NCBI RefSeq assembly: GCF_007752535.1
Contig: NZ_CP036426.1
Location: 186,001-250,000, forward strand
Length of the DNA stretch: 64,000 bases
Direction of reading: 5' to 3'
Source: Tautonia plasticadhaerens
GTDB lineage: Bacteria; Planctomycetota; Planctomycetia; Isosphaerales; Isosphaeraceae
In this document: piece by piece, positions 53,134 to 61,623 of the stretch
How the letters are laid out: the number at the start of each line of letters is the position of its first letter
Position numbering within the stretch: position 1 is the stretch's first letter
Program-made: the position numbers and the translations under genes
The notes under the pieces: generated by a model
Databases searched by the model: none
Told to the model about the DNA's origin: nothing
What the model saw: only the letters and a program-made list of their open reading frames with translations

Positions 53134-54150
53134 TCAGGGTGCGGCGATCACCTCCCCCCTGGCGCGCGTGCTGAGTGCCCGGAGTTGCTCGATTGCGATG
53201 GAATCCTTGATGAAGCGCACCGAGCCGTCGGCGAAGGCGAAGTGGGCGCCGCCTCCGTGGCCGCTGCCGAAGGCGCTGAGGCGGAAGTCCTCCCAGTCCC
53301 AGTTGTCTTCGCCGGATTCGGGGGGCACGCGATAGTTGATCGGTACGATGGAACCGAGCAGCACATCCCCCTGCGAACCGAGCGGATGCCCCGCCGAGCC
53401 CCAGGCACCCCAACTGGCGAGCGGATAGAAGGAGGGATCGAGTTCGGCGGTCAGGCGGTCGTATTCCGGGTCGAGGTGGTGGCGCTCGCCCAGGAGGATC
53501 GTCTGGCTCGTGCCGTCGGTGATGTCGGCCAGTCGGATGTGACGTCCCTTGAAGAAGATGCCGTCCCTTGACTGAGGATTGCCCGGCCGGCCGTACGACC
53601 TCGTCCCCGCGTTCCCGCCATAGCTGCTCAGGGCGTAATGGGCATTCATCCAGTCGTACGGCGCCTCGGCCTGCAGCCGGTGCACCGGGTCCGGCAGGGG
53701 GTCCGATGGGCAGAGCAGCACCGAGAGGACCTGCGAGACGTGTGCGGTGCGCTCCCCGGCAAGGTTGTTGCGGTAATCCTCGTAATCCCAGTCCCGATGC
53801 AGGGGCCACTGCTCCAGGTAGGGGAGGAGCTCGACCCAGAGATTCGTGCCCCCGTCGAAGCGACCCTGATTCGCGAAGATCGGGACCAACCCCGTAGGGA
53901 AGTATCCCTTCGCGTCGTGGTGGAGCTGGGCCGCGAGGGCCAGTTGCTTCAGGTTGTTGGCGCACTGGGCGCGGCGGGCGGCCTCGCGGGCCGCCTGGAC
54001 GGCCGGCAGCAGGAGCCCGATGAGGATCGCGATGATCGTGATCACCACCAGGACTTCGATCAGGGTGAAGGCGCCGCGCCGATGCTCATGGGACGACAAG
54101 GGGATGGCCCTCCCGTGGGTTCGTGGATTGGTGCGACTCCTGTGGGCCAT
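53134..54150 (-). CDS. DUF1559 prepilin-like protein, kinase-linked
   Basis: Pseudopilin-like protein of 338 residues. Leader ending ...HRRGA-FTLIEVLVVITIIAILIGLLLPAVQAAREAARR, then CANNLKQLALAAQLHHDAKGYFPTG, LLPYLEQWPLHRDWDYEDY, LLCPSDPLPD, LADITDGTSQTILLGERHH and HFAFADGSVRFIKDS. The ATG lies only 4 nt after the stop of the kinase at 54155, so the two are probably cotranscribed. The N-terminal extension before the leader is longer than usual. Confidence 0.88.
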   Translation of the reverse strand: MAHRSRTNPRTHGRAIPLSSHEHRRGAFTLIEVLVVITIIAILIGLLLPAVQAAREAARRAQCANNLKQLALAAQLHHDAKGYFPTGLVPIFANQGRFDGGTNLWVELLPYLEQWPLHRDWDYEDYRNNLAGERTAHVSQVLSVLLCPSDPLPDPVHRLQAEAPYDWMNAHYALSSYGGNAGTRSYGRPGNPQSRDGIFFKGRHIRLADITDGTSQTILLGERHHLDPEYDRLTAELDPSFYPLASWGAWGSAGHPLGSQGDVLLGSIVPINYRVPPESGEDNWDWEDFRLSAFGSGHGGGAHFAFADGSVRFIKDSIAIEQLRALSTRARGEVIAAP

Positions 54151-54154
54151 GCGC

Positions 54155-57100
54155 CTACGGACGCCCCGAACCGAGCGCCTCGTGCGACGAAGGAGTCTCC
54201 CAGATCTTGACCGTTCCGTCCCGACTGGCCGAGGCGATGAGTTTCCCGCCCGGGCTGAACGCAACGCCCAGGACCTGGTCCAGATGGCCCCGCAGCGTGA
54301 AGATCTCTCCCGTGTCCCTCCGTAACACCTCGACGGTGGCGTCGCTCGTCCCCCAGGCCAGCAACCGGCCATCGGGGCTGAAGGCGACACACTGGGCCGC
54401 CGCCGGGTCGCGGATCACCTCGTCCCGCTCCCAGGTGGCCGTGTCCCAGATCCGCACGGTCCGGTCCCATCCCGACGAGGCCAGATGCTGGCCGTCCGGG
54501 CTGAACGCCAGCCCGTAGATGAAGCCCTGGTGTTCGAGCGGCGGGTGGGCGATCCGCTCGCCGGTCGTGGTGTCCCAGATCTGCACCTCGCCATCGCCGG
54601 CCGCGACGGCGAGGAGCCGCTCGCCCGGGTCAGGGCTGAACGCCAACGCGGTGATGAGCGGGCCGCCCGGGAAGCGACGCACGACGCCGGTGGTGACGTC
54701 CGAGATCAGAAGGAGCCCGGCATTGTCCCCCGAGGCCAGGTATCGGCCATCCGGACTGAAGGCGACGCGCGAGACGGGTTCGGTGTGTACTCCCTCCCCC
54801 GGTCGCGCCACCTCCGTGCCGGTCGTCGCGTCCAGGACGGTCGCGAAGAGATCCGAGCCTCCGGCGGCGGCCAGGTGCTCGCCGTCCGGGCTGAACGCCA
54901 GGGTGAGCACCTCCTGGATGCCCGGGTGTATGGTGCTCAGATAGCGTCCCGACTGCGTATCCCAGAGCTTGAGGCTGCCGTCCGTGCTGGCCGAGGCAAG
55001 GCGAGGTACGAGGGGATGGAACGCCAGGGCGGTGACGCCGTCGGTGTGCCCACGCAATGTGAAGAGCGCTTCGCCGGTGGGCTCCCCCTCACGCAGCGGG
55101 CTCGCATCCCAGATGCGGATCGTGCGATCGCCGCTCGCCGAGGCCAGGCGATGGCCGTCAGGGCTGAATGCCAGGTCCATGACCCAGTCGGTGTGCCCCC
55201 GCAGGGTCAGGATCTCCTGCCCACTCGCCGTGTCCCAGATCTTCACCGCCTGGTCGGTGCCGCCGGTGGCCAGGCGCCGGCCGTCGGGGCTGAACGCCAC
55301 GCTCCAGGCCGTGTGCCCCGTGGAGATCGGTCGCACACGGCCGGTCGCGACGTCCCAGATCCTCACCTGGCCGCTGCCCCGCTCGTTCTCCCTGCCACCG
55401 CCCGCCGCGACCAGGAGGCCGTCCGGGCTGAACGCGACGCACCGGAAGGTCGTGTCCCCGCGATCGGTCCGGATCAAGGCGCCTGTGCGGGCGTCCCACA
55501 GCTTCACGGTCCGGTCCCCGCTCGCCGTGGCGAGGAGCGTTCCATCCGGGCTGAGGGTGAGATTCGCGACATTGTAACGCTGCTCGGGCAGCGCGAACAG
55601 TCGCTCGCCCGTCAGCACGTCCCAGATGCTGACGTCTTCAAGCCCGTCGGGCCGCCGGATGCACACGCAGGCGAGCAACTTCCCGTCCGGGCTGAAGGCG
55701 AGGCCCTGCACCGAGCCGGCGGGCATCGGCGTCGGCGTGTCCCACGCATCGATCTCCCGCCACGTCTTCGCATCCCAGACCTTCACTCCGCCGTCCTCGG
55801 CGGAGGCTAGCCGCGCGCCGTTCGGGCTGAACGCCACGTAGTAACAGACCGCGTCGTGGGCGCGGATGGGGTCGCGAAGCTCCTGCCCGGTGCTCGGATC
55901 CCAGACATAGAGGAAGCCCTCGAGATCGGAGGAGACGAGCTGAGTGCCGTCGGGGCTGATGGCGCACGCGAACAAGGCGTTGCCGTGGCGTAACGGGGGC
56001 ATGGCCTTGCTGAGCAGCCGCCGCTTGAGGAGGCGCCATTCCAGGCCGCGCAATGTCGGCGGGCATCGCTCCAGCACCTCGTCGGCACGGGCGAGGTGGT
56101 TCGCCGACCATTCGCGATCCGCCAGGGCGATGCTTTGGAAGTACAAGGATCGGATGAGCTCATCCTTGGCCCGCCAGATGAAGACGGTGCTGGCCGCCAG
56201 GCCGATCACCGCCAGCAGGAGCCCCGCCAGGGCCACGCCCGCCATCGTCAGGGCGCGCTTGTGCCGGCGCGCGAACTTCCGGAAGCGATACGCCGGGGTC
56301 GGGGGGCAGGCCAGCACGGGCTCGTCGTCCAGGTAGCGTCGGAGGTCCGTCGCGAGGCTATTGGCCGTCTCGTAGCGCCGGTTGCGGTCCTTCTCCAGGC
56401 ACTTCATCACGATCCAATCCAACTCGCCCCGGACCAAGGTGCCGAGTCGCTTCGGCTCCAGCCCCCGACGCTCGGCGATCGCCGGCAGCGCCGCCGTCGT
56501 CCTCAGCCGGGTGCTCGGCTTCGGCGGCTCCTCCTCGCGGACCAAGCGGAGCAACTCCAGCAGGGCCGTCTCCTCCAGCCGCCGGCGCTCCAGCGGGGTG
56601 GTGCCGGTCAGCAACTCGTAGAGCAGCACGCCGAGGCTGTAGATGTCGCTGCGGGTGTCGACGTCGAGCTGGTTCAGCTCGGCCTGCTCCGGGCTCATGT
56701 ATTGCGGCGTGCCGATGATCGAGCCGAACTCGGTGAACAGCGTCCGCTCGGTCAGCTTCGGGCCGGTCGCCTTGGCCACGCCGAAGTCGATGACTCGGGG
56801 CACCGGCCGGCCGTCGTACAGCGCGACCAGGACGTTGGAGGGCTTCAGGTCGCGGTGGATGACGCCCTTCTGGTGCGCGTGCTGCACCGCCCGGCAGACG
56901 GGCACGAACAGCTCCAGCCGCTCGCGAGGCGTCAGCCGGCGCTCGTCGCAGAAGGTCGTGATCGGGATGCCCTTGACCAGCTCCATCACGAAGTAGGGCC
57001 GGCCGGAGTCCGTCGACCCGGCATCCAGGACCTTGGCGATGTTGGGGTGGTCCATCAGGGCCAGTGCCTGCCGCTCGGCCTCGAAGCGGGCGAGCACCTG

Positions 57101-57511
57101 GCGCCTGTCCATCCCGTCCTTGATGACCTTCAGGGCGACCAGTCGCCTCACCGGCCGGGTCTGCTCGGCCATGTAGACGGTGCCCATACCGCCCTCTCCG
57201 ATCGGCTGCAGCAGCTTGTACGGGCCGATCCGGCTCCCCGGACCTTCGGTGAGCGAGCGGGCGCCGGGAGCGACGTCTTCCGTCGCGCCGGAGTCGCCCC
57301 CGCCGGCGTGCCGATCCGGCGGCGATTCCACCGCCGCGCCCAGGTTTACCGCCGGTTTCCCCAGGAAGCTATCGGGGTACTCGTAGGCCCGGAGGAGGGC
57401 CTCCAAGTGCTCACGCACGACCGGATTGCTGACACATGCCTCCTCCAGGAAGGCGGCACGCTCCCCGGCGGGCTTCTCCAGGGCGAGGTGGAAGAGCCGT
57501 TCTTCGTCCAT
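54155..57511 (-). CDS. Transmembrane Ser/Thr kinase with WD40 repeats (pair 3)
   Basis: Hanks-type kinase of 1118 residues. N-terminal helical module (MDEERLFHLALEKPAGERAAFLEEAC, VVREHLEALLRAYE), glycine loop GEGGMG, Lys128 (VALKVI), HRDLKPSN with His219-Asp221, DFG at 242-244, and the SPEQAELNQLDVDTRSDIYSLG segment. Membrane helix about 430-452 (LAGLLLAVIGLAASTVFIW). The rest is about 14 WD40-like repeats with (V/C)AFSPDG(R/K/E) and KIWDTASGQ-type strands. The upstream sigma gene lies 102 nt away, and a DUF1559 gene follows after 4 nt. Likely an envelope-spanning sensor that acts on the sigma factor; the substrate is unproven. Confidence 0.92.
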   Translation of the reverse strand: MDEERLFHLALEKPAGERAAFLEEACVSNPVVREHLEALLRAYEYPDSFLGKPAVNLGAAVESPPDRHAGGGDSGATEDVAPGARSLTEGPGSRIGPYKLLQPIGEGGMGTVYMAEQTRPVRRLVALKVIKDGMDRRQVLARFEAERQALALMDHPNIAKVLDAGSTDSGRPYFVMELVKGIPITTFCDERRLTPRERLELFVPVCRAVQHAHQKGVIHRDLKPSNVLVALYDGRPVPRVIDFGVAKATGPKLTERTLFTEFGSIIGTPQYMSPEQAELNQLDVDTRSDIYSLGVLLYELLTGTTPLERRRLEETALLELLRLVREEEPPKPSTRLRTTAALPAIAERRGLEPKRLGTLVRGELDWIVMKCLEKDRNRRYETANSLATDLRRYLDDEPVLACPPTPAYRFRKFARRHKRALTMAGVALAGLLLAVIGLAASTVFIWRAKDELIRSLYFQSIALADREWSANHLARADEVLERCPPTLRGLEWRLLKRRLLSKAMPPLRHGNALFACAISPDGTQLVSSDLEGFLYVWDPSTGQELRDPIRAHDAVCYYVAFSPNGARLASAEDGGVKVWDAKTWREIDAWDTPTPMPAGSVQGLAFSPDGKLLACVCIRRPDGLEDVSIWDVLTGERLFALPEQRYNVANLTLSPDGTLLATASGDRTVKLWDARTGALIRTDRGDTTFRCVAFSPDGLLVAAGGGRENERGSGQVRIWDVATGRVRPISTGHTAWSVAFSPDGRRLATGGTDQAVKIWDTASGQEILTLRGHTDWVMDLAFSPDGHRLASASGDRTIRIWDASPLREGEPTGEALFTLRGHTDGVTALAFHPLVPRLASASTDGSLKLWDTQSGRYLSTIHPGIQEVLTLAFSPDGEHLAAAGGSDLFATVLDATTGTEVARPGEGVHTEPVSRVAFSPDGRYLASGDNAGLLLISDVTTGVVRRFPGGPLITALAFSPDPGERLLAVAAGDGEVQIWDTTTGERIAHPPLEHQGFIYGLAFSPDGQHLASSGWDRTVRIWDTATWERDEVIRDPAAAQCVAFSPDGRLLAWGTSDATVEVLRRDTGEIFTLRGHLDQVLGVAFSPGGKLIASASRDGTVKIWETPSSHEALGSGRP

Positions 57512-57613
57512 CGTCGTCCTCCGGGCCGCACTGCCGCGGCCTCTACCCGCACTAGCGCAGAACGGCCCGAGAAAGCACCACAGAAAGACCGGAAATGTGC
57601 CGGACGCCCGATG

Positions 57614-58165
57614 TCAGCCGCCACGGACCTCGGCCTGGAGCCAGGCCCGCGCGTACGCCCAGTGCCGGTCGGCCGTGGTCGGGGAGATGCCCAGGGCCGC
57701 CGCGGCCTGCTCGCCCGTCAGCCCGGCGAAGTGCCGCAGCTCGACCAGCCTGGCCTTGAGGGGGTCCATCGCAGCCAGCTTCTCCAAGGCTACGTCCAGA
57801 GCCAGCAGCTCCTCGTCGGGCTCGGGCGCCGCCACGGCCTCGAGCGGCTGCCGCAGCAGGCCGCCGCCGCGCTTCCGGGCCCGCTTGCGTCGGGCGTTGT
57901 CGACGAGGATGCGGCGCATCGCCGTGGCCGCAGCGGCGAAGAAGTGGCCGCGGTCCTTGTACACCTGGGGCCCCTCCTGACCGATCAGTCGGAGGTACGC
58001 TTCGTGGACCAGGGCCGTGGCCTGGAGCGTCTGGCCGGGCGGCTCCTGGGCCAGCCGTTGGGCGGCCAGCCTGCGAAGCTCGTCGTAGACCAGCGGGAGC
58101 AGCTGAGCGGCCGCCTGTGCTCCGTCTCGCTCGATGGCCGAGAGGAGGCGCGTGACTTCGTTCAT
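57614..58165 (-). CDS. ECF sigma factor (LLPLVYDELR group), pair 3
   Basis: Sigma factor of 183 residues: AAQLLPLVYDELRRLAAQRL, ATALVHEAYLRLIG, HFFAAAATAMRRILVDNARRK and a region 4 LVELRHFAGLTGEQAAAALGISPTTADRHWAYARAWL. It is a close relative of the pair 1 sigma factor. The ATG 58165 starts the conserved MNEVTRLLSAIERDGAQAAAQ. The kinase follows 102 nt downstream on the same strand. Confidence 0.9.
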   Translation of the reverse strand: MNEVTRLLSAIERDGAQAAAQLLPLVYDELRRLAAQRLAQEPPGQTLQATALVHEAYLRLIGQEGPQVYKDRGHFFAAAATAMRRILVDNARRKRARKRGGGLLRQPLEAVAAPEPDEELLALDVALEKLAAMDPLKARLVELRHFAGLTGEQAAAALGISPTTADRHWAYARAWLQAEVRGG

Positions 58166-58371
58166 GGAGGTCGGCCCCCTTGAATCTCCGCCCGAGGTCC
58201 GGAGGCGGGATCCCGGGCGGCGCCTTGACTGCACGGACGCCCGCGAGGTCACCGGATCGGGTAGAGCCGCTGGGACCACGTTATCACTCGATGCGATGGC
58301 GAGATAGACCTATGCACCGCATGCATGGCGTCGGGAAGGACGGCCCTCGCCTCGGGAGTAGGAGAGACGGC

Positions 58372-59907
58372 TCACGATGCTCGCTTACGGAGCGCGGAGG
58401 GATGCGAGCCGATCCAGTCATCGGGCAGCGACTCACCCAGCCGGTTCACCGGCTGGGTCGGGAGTCGGCCGAGGATGTCCCGGAGGTAGGCGAAGGGATC
58501 GATGCCGTGGTACTTGCAGGCGCCGGTCAACGAGTACAGGACGGCCGCCGTCCGCCCCCCGCGGTCACTCCCAAAAAACCTCCAATTCCTCCGGCCGATG
58601 GCCTGGGCCCTCAGCATCCGCTCGGCGAGGTTGTTGTCGATGCTCAGCTCCCCGTGCTCGGGATAGCGACACAGCGCCGCCCAGTTCGACCGGGCGTAGG
58701 CGATCGCCTGGCCGATCGGGCTCTTGGGCAGCGCGAGGCGGCCGTGCTCGGTCAACCACTCCCCGAAGGCCGTCAGCAGCGGGACCGAATCCCTCTGCCG
58801 CGCGACCCGTCGGTCCTCGGCCGACAGCTCCTCAGCGGCGTGCTCGACAGCGTAGAGCTGCCGGATGCGGGCCAACGCCGCATGCGCCAGCACGGGCGAC
58901 GAGGACCTCGCCTCGAAGAACTTCCGCCGCGCGTGAGCCCAGCACGCGACCTCGATCACGTCCGGGCCGGCGCACATCCGATCGTAGCCGGAGAACGCGT
59001 CGGCTTGGAGGTAGCCCCGGAACCCATCCAGGAACCGCTCCGGCCCGTCCCGCGTCCGACGCGGAGTGTAGTCGTAGACGACGTAGGGACTCCGGACGTC
59101 CCCGATGTACACCCAGAACCGCCCGGTCCGCGTCTTGGGCAAGGTCGGGTCCCAGACCGGTACGGTGGTATCGTCGGTCCAGATCACCTTCGAGGCCCGG
59201 ACCCGCGCGACCATCAGGTCGTAGAGCGGCGCCAGCAGATCGGCCGACCGGGCCATCCAGCCGCAGAGCGTTGCCCGCGACAGAACGACGCCGTGCCGGG
59301 CGAGGATGTCCTCCTGGCGGTACAGCGGCAGATGGTCGCCGTACTTGCTGGTGATCACGTGCGCCAGCAGCCCCGGGCCGGGTAGGCCCTTGTCGATCGG
59401 CTGCGGCGGCTTGGCCGCGATCGCCACGTGCTCCTGGCACGCCCGGCAGGCATAGCGGAACCGCGCGTGGACGGTCACCTGGAGCGACGACGGCACGTAC
59501 TCCAGCTGCTCACTGACCTCCTCGCCGATCTTCACCCGAAGGTACCCGCAGTCCGGGCAGGGCAACTCCTCGGCGGACAGCTCATATTCGATCCGTTGCC
59601 GGGGCAGATGCTCGGGCAGCCGCTGCCGTCCCCGGCGTCGCCAACGTCGCTTGGGCCTCGCGTCCTCTGCCTCCGAGGGCTCCTCCGGGGCGCCTTCAAC
59701 GAGGTTTTCGGTCGCGTCGTAGGCGAACAGCCGGAGTTGATCGGGATCGACGCTCTCCCGCCGGGGTCCGTACTGGCGTCGGAGCAGTTGCTCGATCTGA
59801 TGCTCCAGCTGCTCGATCCGTCGTCGGGACTCCTCGATCGTGTCCGCCTGCTGGCGGATGATCTCGTGGCAGAGGGCCAGATCGTCGGGCAGTATCGTCG
59901 TCTCCAT
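58372..59907 (-). CDS. IS66-family transposase (TnpC)
   Basis: Transposase of 511 residues. N-terminal leucine-zipper-like helix (HEIIRQQADTIEESRRRIEQLEHQIEQLLRRQYG), a zinc ribbon (CPDCGYLRVKIGEE and CRACQEHV), and a DDE domain with KVIWTDDTTVPVWD, GYLQADAFSGYDRM and the C-terminal Glu in SIDNNLAERMLR. The gene looks complete. The neighbouring accessory gene tnpB is only a C-terminal piece (59990-60139), tnpA is not seen, and the IS ends could not be located. The IS66 copy is therefore probably defective. ATG 59907 is preferred over a TTG at 59913. Confidence 0.9.
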   Translation of the reverse strand: METTILPDDLALCHEIIRQQADTIEESRRRIEQLEHQIEQLLRRQYGPRRESVDPDQLRLFAYDATENLVEGAPEEPSEAEDARPKRRWRRRGRQRLPEHLPRQRIEYELSAEELPCPDCGYLRVKIGEEVSEQLEYVPSSLQVTVHARFRYACRACQEHVAIAAKPPQPIDKGLPGPGLLAHVITSKYGDHLPLYRQEDILARHGVVLSRATLCGWMARSADLLAPLYDLMVARVRASKVIWTDDTTVPVWDPTLPKTRTGRFWVYIGDVRSPYVVYDYTPRRTRDGPERFLDGFRGYLQADAFSGYDRMCAGPDVIEVACWAHARRKFFEARSSSPVLAHAALARIRQLYAVEHAAEELSAEDRRVARQRDSVPLLTAFGEWLTEHGRLALPKSPIGQAIAYARSNWAALCRYPEHGELSIDNNLAERMLRAQAIGRRNWRFFGSDRGGRTAAVLYSLTGACKYHGIDPFAYLRDILGRLPTQPVNRLGESLPDDWIGSHPSALRKRAS

Positions 59908-59989
59908 GCCCAATTCTGGTCAACGGCTCGGCCGGGCGCAAGGACCCGGGCCCCTCGGGCGAAGCAATCCTGTCGGCGGGTCCTCGTGC

Positions 59990-60139
59990 TCAGGTGGTCG
60001 CCTCGACCGGGGGTCGGCTGTAGCGCGGCCGGCGTCGGACCGAGGTCAGGTCGATGCCCTCCAGGATCATGGCCAGGTCGGCGGATCGCACCTCGGCAGT
60101 CACGCCGTCGCCGGCCGGGAAGCGGAAGCATCCTCGTTC
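59990..60139 (-). pseudogene. IS66 tnpB remnant (C-terminus)
   Basis: Frame reading RGCFRFPAGDGVTAEVRSADLAMILEGIDLTSVRRRPRYSRPP, the C-terminal part of an IS66 TnpB. The frame is cut at its 5' end by the IS630 element starting at 60142. Beyond the IS630 copy (61311 on) the continuation reads PSEQEEDDGWLE, which does not resemble the TnpB centre, so the N-terminal half was already missing or is degenerate. Confidence 0.8.
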
Positions 60140-61227
60140 TAGTGTCCCGAGTCGGAAGTCCGTTTACAAACCCGCTTGATGCGGTTGAGGATCAGGTCGG
60201 CGTCTGCGGCCCACACGAACGGCTTGGGGTCCGCGTTGTGGTGCTCCAGGTACCCTCGGATCGCCGCCTCCAACGCCGCCACGCTGCGGAACACGCCGCG
60301 TCGGATCCGCGTCTCGGTGATCTCCGCGAAGAACCGCTCGACCAGGTTCAGCCACGAGCTGCTGGTCGGCGTGAAGTGCAGGTGGTACTCCGGGGGCCGC
60401 AGGAACCATCGCTCCACCGCCGGCGTCTCGTGGGTCGCGTAGTGGTCCAGCACCAGGTGGACCTCCACGCCCGGCTCGCGCGGGACGCGGGCGTGGACCT
60501 CGTCCAGGAACCGCAGGAACCCCTTCGCGCGGTGCCTCCGGTGGCACCGACCGATCACCCCGCCGGTAGCCACGTCCAGGGCCGCCAACAGCGATGTGGT
60601 CCCGTTGCGGACGTAGTCGTGGGTAGGCCGCTCGGCCTGCCCCGGCGTCATCGGCAGCAGCGGCTGGGTCCGGTCCAGGGCCTGGACCTGGCTCTTCTCG
60701 CCGACGCACAGGGCGATCGCCCGCTCCGGCGGGCTCATGTACAGCCCGACGACGTCGCGGACCTTCTCGACGAAGAACGGGTCGGTCGAGAGCTTGGAGG
60801 TCTCGCGGAGGTGCGGCTTCGGCCCGAACGAGCGCCAGATCCGCCCGACGGCCGTCTGGGACATGCCGGCGGCCTCGGCCATGCCGCGGGTACTCCAGTG
60901 CGTGGCCGACTCGGGCTTGGTCTCCAGCGTCCCGGTGACGCCCCGCTCGACGTCGGCGTCGGCGATCGTGCGCGGCGCGCCGGGGCGGGGCTCGTCGGCC
61001 AGCCCCTCCAGGCGTCGCTCGACGAACCGCCGCCGCCAGGTGCCAACGGTGGCCGAGCGGACGCGGGGCCTGGCGGCGACCGCCTCGTTCTCCAGCCCCT
61101 CGGCGCAGGCCGGGACGATGCGGGCGCGGGTGGCGAGCCGCAGGGTGCTCTCGGGGCGGCTCGCCCAGGTCGTCAACGTCTGCCGCTCGTCGTCGCTCAG
61201 GACCAGCTCGGCCAGCGGTCGCGCCAT
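60139..61227 (-). CDS. IS630-family transposase, first catalytic Asp replaced
   Basis: Transposase of 362 residues with an N-terminal HTH (LATRARIVPACAEGLENEAVAARPRVRSATVGTWRRRF) and a DDE core: the first block reads ALCVGEKSQVQALDRTQPLLP (normally CVDEKSQ...), the second VLDHYATHETPAVERWF, and the Glu in SSSWLNLVERFFAE. Gly176 takes the place of the first catalytic Asp (codon GGC at 60700-60702; GAC would restore it). The stop TAG takes its TA from the target duplication at 60140-60141. Probably inactive. Confidence 0.9.
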   Translation of the reverse strand: MARPLAELVLSDDERQTLTTWASRPESTLRLATRARIVPACAEGLENEAVAARPRVRSATVGTWRRRFVERRLEGLADEPRPGAPRTIADADVERGVTGTLETKPESATHWSTRGMAEAAGMSQTAVGRIWRSFGPKPHLRETSKLSTDPFFVEKVRDVVGLYMSPPERAIALCVGEKSQVQALDRTQPLLPMTPGQAERPTHDYVRNGTTSLLAALDVATGGVIGRCHRRHRAKGFLRFLDEVHARVPREPGVEVHLVLDHYATHETPAVERWFLRPPEYHLHFTPTSSSWLNLVERFFAEITETRIRRGVFRSVAALEAAIRGYLEHHNADPKPFVWAADADLILNRIKRVCKRTSDSGH

Positions 61228-61308
61228 GTTGGGGTCTCCTTTGGGGAGACTCTACCGGGCGAACGGCGAGGGCGCAAGGTTATTCAACGGATTTCCGACT
61301 CAGGACAC
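60142..61308. mobile_element. IS630-family insertion sequence
   Basis: 1167 bp with terminal inverted repeats of about 21 bp, starting GTGTCC(C/T)GAGTCGGAA at each end (60142-60162 and 61288-61308), two mismatches. Flanked by TA at 60140-60141 and 61309-61310, the TA target duplication typical of IS630/Tc1 elements. It sits inside the IS66 tnpB remnant. Confidence 0.93.
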
Positions 61309-61365
61309 TAGCCAGCCGTCGTCCTCCTCCTGCTCCGACGGCCATAGCCAGGGAGGAGGGGCCAG

Positions 61366-61623
61366 ATGAACCGAGATGTTGACGCCTACCGTAGGGTCGA
61401 CGCAGACTGCTCGATGCCAGGCGAAGCAATGGGATCGACGCCGATTGGTCGCGTGACCTGGCGGCTCGCCGACATCGCCGAGGCGCTCGGTGTGAGCCGG
61501 CGTGCCCTGGAACGCGAGCGATCGGCCGGCCGGCTGCCGAAGCCCGACCTGACCATCGGCAGGATGCCCCTCTGGCGGCCCGAGACGATCCGAGGATGGA
61601 TCGAGCGAGGAGGGCGCCCGTGA
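61366..61623 (+). CDS. Excisionase-like/AlpA-type HTH protein
   Basis: Protein of 85 residues. The core GRVTWRLADIAEALGVSRRALERERSAGRLPKPDLTIGRMPLWRPETIRGWIER is a winged MerR/excisionase-type helix-turn-helix with the typical wing (LPKPDLTIGRMPLW). GGAGGAGGGG precedes the ATG. The stop overlaps the GTG of the ATPase gene by 4 nt, so it is the first gene of a replication/mobility operon and may regulate it. Confidence 0.75.
   Translation: MNRDVDAYRRVDADCSMPGEAMGSTPIGRVTWRLADIAEALGVSRRALERERSAGRLPKPDLTIGRMPLWRPETIRGWIERGGRP

Noticed and set aside
56096-58183. 695-codon open frame on the + strand
   Set aside because: Antisense to kinase 3 and its sigma factor.
58310-58340. Local palindrome-like TGCA motifs between sigma factor 3 and IS66
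   Set aside because: Too short and imperfect to assign as an IS end or operator.
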